From Geoalkalibacter_A sp034189505 (GTDB lineage: Bacteria; Desulfobacterota; Desulfuromonadia; Desulfuromonadales; Geoalkalibacteraceae): DNA of 9,049 nucleotides. Position 1 is the stretch's first letter. Each line of letters begins with the position of its first letter. The notes beneath the pieces are model-generated. The model was not told where the DNA came from. It was given only the letters and a program-made list of their open reading frames with translations, and searched no databases. Below are positions 6,168 to 9,049 of the stretch, one piece after another. Location: assembly GCA_034189505.1 (NCBI GenBank), contig JAXHUR010000096.1, positions 1 through 9,049 on the forward strand. Reading direction: 5' to 3'. The translations under genes were made by a program, and so were the position numbers.

Positions 6168-7584
6168 AACGGGCGTCCTCTTCTTGTGAATCGTCGTTTT
6201 TGCTCAGCCTGGTCAGGGTCTGCTGCGGCCACCGACCGCCAAGCGAGCGGGCGAGCGTGATGCGATCGCTGAGAAGCTGGCGGCGGGCGCTCAAAAGTTC
6301 GCTCTGTGCGGTGTATTGGGCTGTCTGAGCCGTCAGCACCGGCAGATAATCGGACAGTCCGAACATGTACCGGTCGAGCGCAACTCGGTGAGAATCTTCT
6401 GTGGCGGCCACCTGCTCCCGCAGACGTGCGATGCGCCTCTCCGTGGTATGATTTGCACTCAGAGCGTCTTCCACTTCCTGGAATGCTGAAAGGACGGTGT
6501 TATGGTAGCCCGCCAGCTGTTCGCGAAACCGTGCTTCATTTCGGGCGACTTCGGCCTTGCGGCGCCCCGCGTCGAACAGCGGCATTGCTGCGTTGAGGAT
6601 CAGACTCCAGAAATCTCCCGTGATAATTCCGCTGCTGGTGGAGGCGCGGGACCGGCCGTAGTCGGCCAGCAGGTTCAGGGAGGGAAAACGGTCCGCAACG
6701 GCGCTTGCCACCTCCGCATCGGAGGCCTCGACCCGGGCCAGGGCCGCACGGATGTCGGGACGGCAGGTCAGCAGCTGGGACGGCAGCCCGGAAGGAAAGG
6801 AATCGGGCGCTTCCGGAAGGGAGACGACGCTGCCTGCAGGGAGATCGCCCGGATAGCGGCCGATCAGTACCGCCAGGGCGTGACGTGCTTCGGCCAGGCC
6901 CTGCTCGTACTGGGGGCGGCGTGCTTTGGCCGTGGCGAGATTCTGGCGGGCCTGGTAGACATCGAGCGCGGGAACCAGCCCTTCGCGGTAGCGCTGCTCG
7001 ACCCGCGACAGAGTTTCGGCAAAAGAGTCAATGGTTTGGTCGGTCAATTCTAGCTGGGCCTGCTGCTCGGCGGCCAGGTAGTAAAAATCACCTACCCGGG
7101 CCGCCAGCGTCAGAAAGAAAGCTTTGACATCCTCACGTGCAGCATCACGCGATAGTTCTGCGCTGCGTACCTGGTTGCTCAGTTTCTGCCAGATATCAGG
7201 TTCGAAAGCGGCCGACAGCGACAGCATTGAGCTGTTGCCGGTATGATCGCCGAAGATGCCGGGACTTTTCTCCCGCTTCGCCTGCCCCTGCAGGTCGAGA
7301 GAAGGCATCCGCGAGGCCTGGTTGATGTCGACAAGGGCCTCGGCCTGTTCCAGGCGCGCCATTGCCTGGGCCAGGTCGCGGTTGTGTTTGAAGGCCGTTT
7401 CGATGAGTCGTGTGAGCTGCGGGTCATTGAAGGCCAGCCACCACCGCTCTTCGGACCTGCCCTCGTGTAACTGGCTGAATGATGGCGGCAGTGGCGCGGG
7501 CGGAGTTACGGTCCGCATCTGGTGCGGAGAGCAGCCGACAAAGATCAGCACAACAGTCAGCGCTGAGAGAAAGCGGATGATCAT
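6157..7584 (-). CDS. Outer-membrane efflux channel lipoprotein, NodT/TolC family
   Basis: A 475-residue trimeric outer-membrane channel subunit. The start chosen is the ATG at 7584-7582 because GGAGGA lies 6 nt upstream and it gives a clean signal peptide, MIIRFLSALTVVLIFVGC. Lipidation is expected at C18. The lipobox is FVGC, with phenylalanine at -3 where leucine is usual. An in-frame ATG 17 codons upstream would bury the signal in a charged, proline-containing extension. Two outer-membrane efflux repeats follow, at about 55-245 and 265-450. Family hallmarks are LPSQLLTCRPDIRAAL (267-282), FPSLNLLADYG (300-310) and PLFDAGRRKAEVARNEA (335-351). It is the first gene of the operon and overlaps the adaptor gene by 11 nt. 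Having the channel gene first is less usual than adaptor-pump-channel. Confidence 0.94.
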   Translation of the reverse strand: MIIRFLSALTVVLIFVGCSPHQMRTVTPPAPLPPSFSQLHEGRSEERWWLAFNDPQLTRLIETAFKHNRDLAQAMARLEQAEALVDINQASRMPSLDLQGQAKREKSPGIFGDHTGNSSMLSLSAAFEPDIWQKLSNQVRSAELSRDAAREDVKAFFLTLAARVGDFYYLAAEQQAQLELTDQTIDSFAETLSRVEQRYREGLVPALDVYQARQNLATAKARRPQYEQGLAEARHALAVLIGRYPGDLPAGSVVSLPEAPDSFPSGLPSQLLTCRPDIRAALARVEASDAEVASAVADRFPSLNLLADYGRSRASTSSGIITGDFWSLILNAAMPLFDAGRRKAEVARNEARFREQLAGYHNTVLSAFQEVEDALSANHTTERRIARLREQVAATEDSHRVALDRYMFGLSDYLPVLTAQTAQYTAQSELLSARRQLLSDRITLARSLGGRWPQQTLTRLSKNDDSQEEDARYAP

Positions 7585-7588
7585 GGGG

Positions 7589-7598
7589 GGTCCTCCCC
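7589..7598 (-). promoter_or_regulatory. Ribosome-binding site of the channel gene, inside a possible hairpin
   Basis: On the minus strand GGGGAGGA is followed by CCCCCC and the ATG at 7584. The site fixes the start codon. GGGG can pair with the following CCCC around the loop AGGA, or with an upstream CCCC around TGTCC. The site therefore sits within two mutually exclusive small stems. Any regulatory role is speculative. Confidence 0.5.
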
Positions 7599-7678
7599 GG
7601 ACAGGGGCAAAACGGAAATTTGCGTTTCTGGGCATCTCGCCACAACGGGATTAAAATGGAGTGTCTTCGCAAAGGAAA

Positions 7679-7742
7679 ACCGGAGGCAGAGTTTGGTTGA
7701 AAGTACATCGGATTGATTTAAACGAACCCGGCAACCTCCGGT
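7679..7742. repeat. Inverted repeat at the efflux promoter
   Basis: ACCGGAGG (7679-7686) and CCTCCGGT (7735-7742) are perfect inverted copies separated by 48 bp. The right arm overlaps the -35 box of the efflux promoter candidate. The left arm falls in the early transcript. The arrangement would fit a pair of half-sites for a looping repressor, or an RNA stem with a long loop. No regulator family is identified from it. Confidence 0.4.
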
Positions 7743-7745
7743 CAA
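7717..7745 (-). promoter_or_regulatory. Sigma70-type promoter candidate for the efflux operon
   Basis: On the minus strand TTGACC (7745-7740) is followed after exactly 17 bp by TTTAAA (7722-7717). These match 5 of 6 and 4 of 6 consensus positions. Transcription would start near 7709-7711, leaving a leader of about 125 nt before the channel ATG. Confidence 0.5.
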
Positions 7746-7772
7746 GTCAAAATTTTTATGAGACAGGCCAGT

Positions 7773-7807
7773 GTAAGCGCTTTGCAATTGTTCAGCATGG
7801 GGCTTAC
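7773..7807. repeat. Short inverted repeat between the divergent promoters
   Basis: GTAAGC (7773-7778) and GCTTAC (7802-7807) are perfect inverted copies separated by 23 bp. They lie between the two promoter candidates, where a shared operator could sit. Six-bp arms are short enough to be chance. Confidence 0.25.
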
Positions 7808-7871
7808 GCCGCCACGAGGTAAATAGATACAACTCTTTTACATATCTTGTCCCAGGGGATGAGGCGATGAA

Positions 7872-7900
7872 TTGACAAAACAAGCCGAGCGGGAGATGAT
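7872..7900 (+). promoter_or_regulatory. Sigma70-type promoter candidate for the ANTAR regulator
   Basis: A perfect -35 TTGACA (7872-7877) and GATGAT (7895-7900, 4 of 6) are separated by 17 bp. Initiation near 7907 would give a leader of about 70 nt before the ATG at 7978. Confidence 0.5.
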
Positions 7901-7977
7901 GCCGCCCCGGACATTGATCCTTTCGGCATCTGATATGCAAGGTTGAAGATTGCACGATAATGACTGGAGGTGGACCC

Positions 7978-8538
7978 ATGAAGACCGCTCTTGTGGTGGA
8001 TGATGAACCCCTGATTCGCAGACAGGTGACTGAGACCCTTGAAAAATATGGTTTTGAACGGATCGTTGAAGCCGGCAACGGTGAAGAGGCGGTGAACCTG
8101 GCGGTGGCGATCCGGCCGTTGCTGGTGGTCATGGATGTCCTCATGCCTGTTCTTGACGGCATCAGAGCTGCTGAAAAAATTGGCAGGCAGGCACCGGCAC
8201 CGATTGTCCTTCTGACGGGCACTGCCGATGCTGAAACGGTGGAGAGGGCACGTCTGGCGGGAGTAATGAGCTATGTGGTCAAGCCCTTTCGCGCCGAGCA
8301 GCTGCTGCCTGCTGTCGATCTGGCGATTCACCATTTCATGGAAGTCTCGTCCCTGCGGGAAGAGGTCGAGTCGCTGCGCGAAACCCTTGAGGCCCGAAAA
8401 AAGATCGAAAAGGCCAAAGGCATCCTGATTCAGAAGGGGATGAGTGAACCCGAGGCCTATCGCAAAATGCAGAAAATGGCCATGGACAAGCGTAAATCCC
8501 TGCGGGAAGTGGCCGACGCCATCCTCATGATAGGCTGA
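7978..8538 (+). CDS. ANTAR-domain response regulator (AmiR/NasR/PdtaR type)
   Basis: A 186-residue cytoplasmic two-component regulator expected to bind RNA, not DNA. Receiver domain at residues 1-118: acidic pair D8/D9 in VVDDE, phospho-acceptor D53 in VVMDVLMP, switch T80 in LLTG, and K102 in VVKPF. All key receiver residues are present, so it should be phosphorylated by a kinase. A short coiled coil (about 123-143) leads to an ANTAR domain (about 128-184) with IEKAKGILIQKGMSEPEAYRKM and SLREVADAIL, the family signature. ANTAR proteins dimerise when phosphorylated and bind paired hairpins with six-base loops to prevent termination. The start is the ATG at 7978 because GGAGGT (7966-7971) lies 6 nt upstream; an in-frame ATG at 7960 lacks such a site. 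It is divergent from the efflux operon and 68 nt upstream of the TonB-like gene. No histidine kinase is in the window. Confidence 0.93.
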   Translation: MKTALVVDDEPLIRRQVTETLEKYGFERIVEAGNGEEAVNLAVAIRPLLVVMDVLMPVLDGIRAAEKIGRQAPAPIVLLTGTADAETVERARLAGVMSYVVKPFRAEQLLPAVDLAIHHFMEVSSLREEVESLRETLEARKKIEKAKGILIQKGMSEPEAYRKMQKMAMDKRKSLREVADAILMIG

Positions 8539-8569
8539 GTTCATCTGTTCGTTGCGGTGCGGCTCATCA

Positions 8570-8597
8570 TTTACTTTTCTACGGTAATTGCCATAAT
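8570..8597 (+). promoter_or_regulatory. Weak promoter candidate immediately before the TonB-like gene
   Basis: TTTACT (8570-8575, 4 of 6) and CATAAT (8592-8597, 5 of 6) are 16 bp apart. Initiation would fall only a few bases before the ATG at 8607, giving a nearly leaderless message. This fits the absence of any Shine-Dalgarno sequence there. Read-through from the ANTAR gene is the alternative. Confidence 0.3.
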
Positions 8598-8606
8598 CTG
8601 GCCCGT

Positions 8607-9049
8607 ATGCGCAATCGTCACTCCTATTCCGCCATTTTTCTCTTCCTTCTGATTTCGGGACTTGCCCATGGCTTGCTGCTGTGGCCCGGACTTGAGTTGA
8701 ACCTCTTGTCCAGCCGGAAGCCGGCAGAACCCGTGAGAATTGAAGTAATCGCTCAAGCGCCTTCTGCTCCGTCGGAATCCCGGTTTGAGCCAACGCCGGA
8801 GCCCAAGCCGGAACCCAAGCCGGAACCCAAGCCGGAACCCAAGCCGGAACCCAAGCCGGAACCCAAGCCGGAACCTTTGCCGGAACCTTTGCCGGAACCT
8901 TTGCCGGAACCTTTGCCGGAACCTTTGCCGGGACCTTTGCCGGGACCTTTGCCGGGACCTTTGCCGGAACCTTTGCCGGAACCTTTGCCGGAGTCGAAAG
9001 CTGAGATGGCCTCGAATGCGGCGACTGATCCGGAAGCCATTGTTTCAAA
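8607..9049 (+). CDS. TonB-like energy transducer, N-terminal part (3' end off window)
   Basis: TonB proteins carry proton-motive energy from ExbB/ExbD in the inner membrane to outer-membrane receptors. The 147 visible codons show a short basic N-terminus (MRNRHSYS), one membrane segment (about 9-27), then a periplasmic strand-like VRIEVIAQ (43-50) and a proline-rich linker (62-129). The membrane segment contains S17-x-x-x-H21, the same spacing as the functionally essential Ser16/His20 of E. coli TonB. This is the best evidence for the call. The linker is (PEPK)6 (PEPL)5 (PGPL)3 (PEPL)2. PEPK matches the usual Glu-Pro/Lys-Pro style; leucine- and glycine-bearing units are unusual. The C-terminal TonB domain lies beyond the window, so another proline-rich, single-pass envelope protein is possible. 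The ATG at 8607 is the only good start in this frame and has no clear ribosome-binding site. The gene follows the ANTAR regulator on the same strand. Confidence 0.75.
   Translation, partial: MRNRHSYSAIFLFLLISGLAHGLLLWPGLELNLLSSRKPAEPVRIEVIAQAPSAPSESRFEPTPEPKPEPKPEPKPEPKPEPKPEPKPEPLPEPLPEPLPEPLPEPLPGPLPGPLPGPLPEPLPEPLPESKAEMASNAATDPEAIVS
8796..8987 (+). repeat. Sixteen-unit 12-bp tandem repeat inside the TonB-like gene
   Basis: Sixteen in-frame 12-mers lie head to tail without interruption. Units 1-6 are CCGGARCCCAAG, where only unit 1 differs (G for A). Units 7-11 and 15-16 are CCGGAACCTTTG. Units 12-14 are CCGGGACCTTTG. A broken seventeenth unit (CCGGAG) follows. Within each block the DNA is identical even at synonymous positions, which points to recent copy-number change by slippage or unequal exchange rather than selection on protein sequence alone. 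The period is a multiple of three, so length changes keep the frame. Confidence 0.95.

Larger units (their letters stand above)
7585..7977. other. Divergent control region between the efflux operon and the ANTAR regulator
   Basis: The 393 bp hold no credible gene. They contain opposing promoter candidates (7717-7745 minus, 7872-7900 plus), two inverted repeats (7679-7742 and 7773-7807) and the two leaders. The efflux leader has a 6-bp long-range pairing on the minus strand (7668-7673 with 7619-7624). The regulator leader has GCAT-CTGAT-ATGC and, overlapping it, TGCAA and TTGCA arms nine bases apart. I looked for twin hexaloop hairpins with A1 and G4, the known ANTAR target, and did not find a convincing pair by eye. 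Confidence 0.55.

Noticed and set aside
7907..7977. Possible ANTAR twin-hairpin target in the regulator's own leader
   Set aside because: The visible small stems have loops of five and nine bases, overlap each other, and lack the A1/G4 hexaloop pattern. A covariance search would be decisive.
8753..9040. Minus-strand Gly-Ser-Gly-Lys repeat protein
   Set aside because: It is the antisense reading of the TonB-like linker repeat. The plus frame has the membrane segment, the SxxxH motif and the PEPK linker.
7804..9048. Long minus-strand frame of about 414 codons covering the ANTAR gene and the repeat array
   Set aside because: It is the antisense of two well-supported plus-strand genes. It stays open partly because a 12-bp repeat keeps every frame in register, giving meaningless VPAK/VPAW runs. 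It has no family motif.

Overview
The window looks like chromosomal DNA of a Desulfuromonadales-type deltaproteobacterium (Geobacter, Desulfuromonas or Pelobacter relatives). This is an inference from protein style, moderately high GC, and an imperfect palindromic intergenic repeat of a kind I associate with those genomes. No rRNA, tRNA, CRISPR array, transposase or phage gene is visible, and all genes look intact apart from the two cut by the window edges.

Layout: (1) 1-760, minus strand: ttcA, a tRNA 2-thiocytidine synthetase, running off the left edge. (2) 761-1306: a 546-bp divergent intergenic region with a ~167-bp palindromic repeat, a strong 11-bp stem-loop and a 15-bp tandem duplication. 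(3) 1307-1774, plus strand: a SlyD/FKBP-type peptidyl-prolyl isomerase. (4) 1775-1818: a short convergent gap with a stem-loop that probably terminates both sides. (5) 7584 down to 1819, minus strand: a complete three-gene tripartite efflux operon in the order outer-membrane lipoprotein channel, periplasmic adaptor, RND pump, with 11-nt and 4-nt overlaps between genes. (6) 7585-7977: a 393-bp divergent control region with a plausible sigma70-type promoter in each direction and two inverted repeats. (7) 7978-8538, plus strand: a response regulator with a receiver domain fused to an ANTAR RNA-binding domain. (8) 8607-9049, plus strand: the N-terminal part of a TonB-like energy transducer, cut by the right edge, whose proline-rich linker is encoded by 16 units of a 12-bp tandem repeat.

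The efflux genes should form one envelope-spanning pump: the RND protein in the inner membrane, the adaptor in the periplasm and the NodT-type channel in the outer membrane. The ANTAR regulator is transcribed away from the pump operon and towards the TonB-like gene. It would act by antitermination on nascent RNA when phosphorylated. Neither its kinase nor a convincing twin hexaloop RNA target is visible here, so its targets remain open. I see no clear novel multi-gene system. The most distinctive signals are the block-structured TonB repeat, the ANTAR regulator between two envelope-transport loci, and the palindromic repeat upstream of the FKBP gene.
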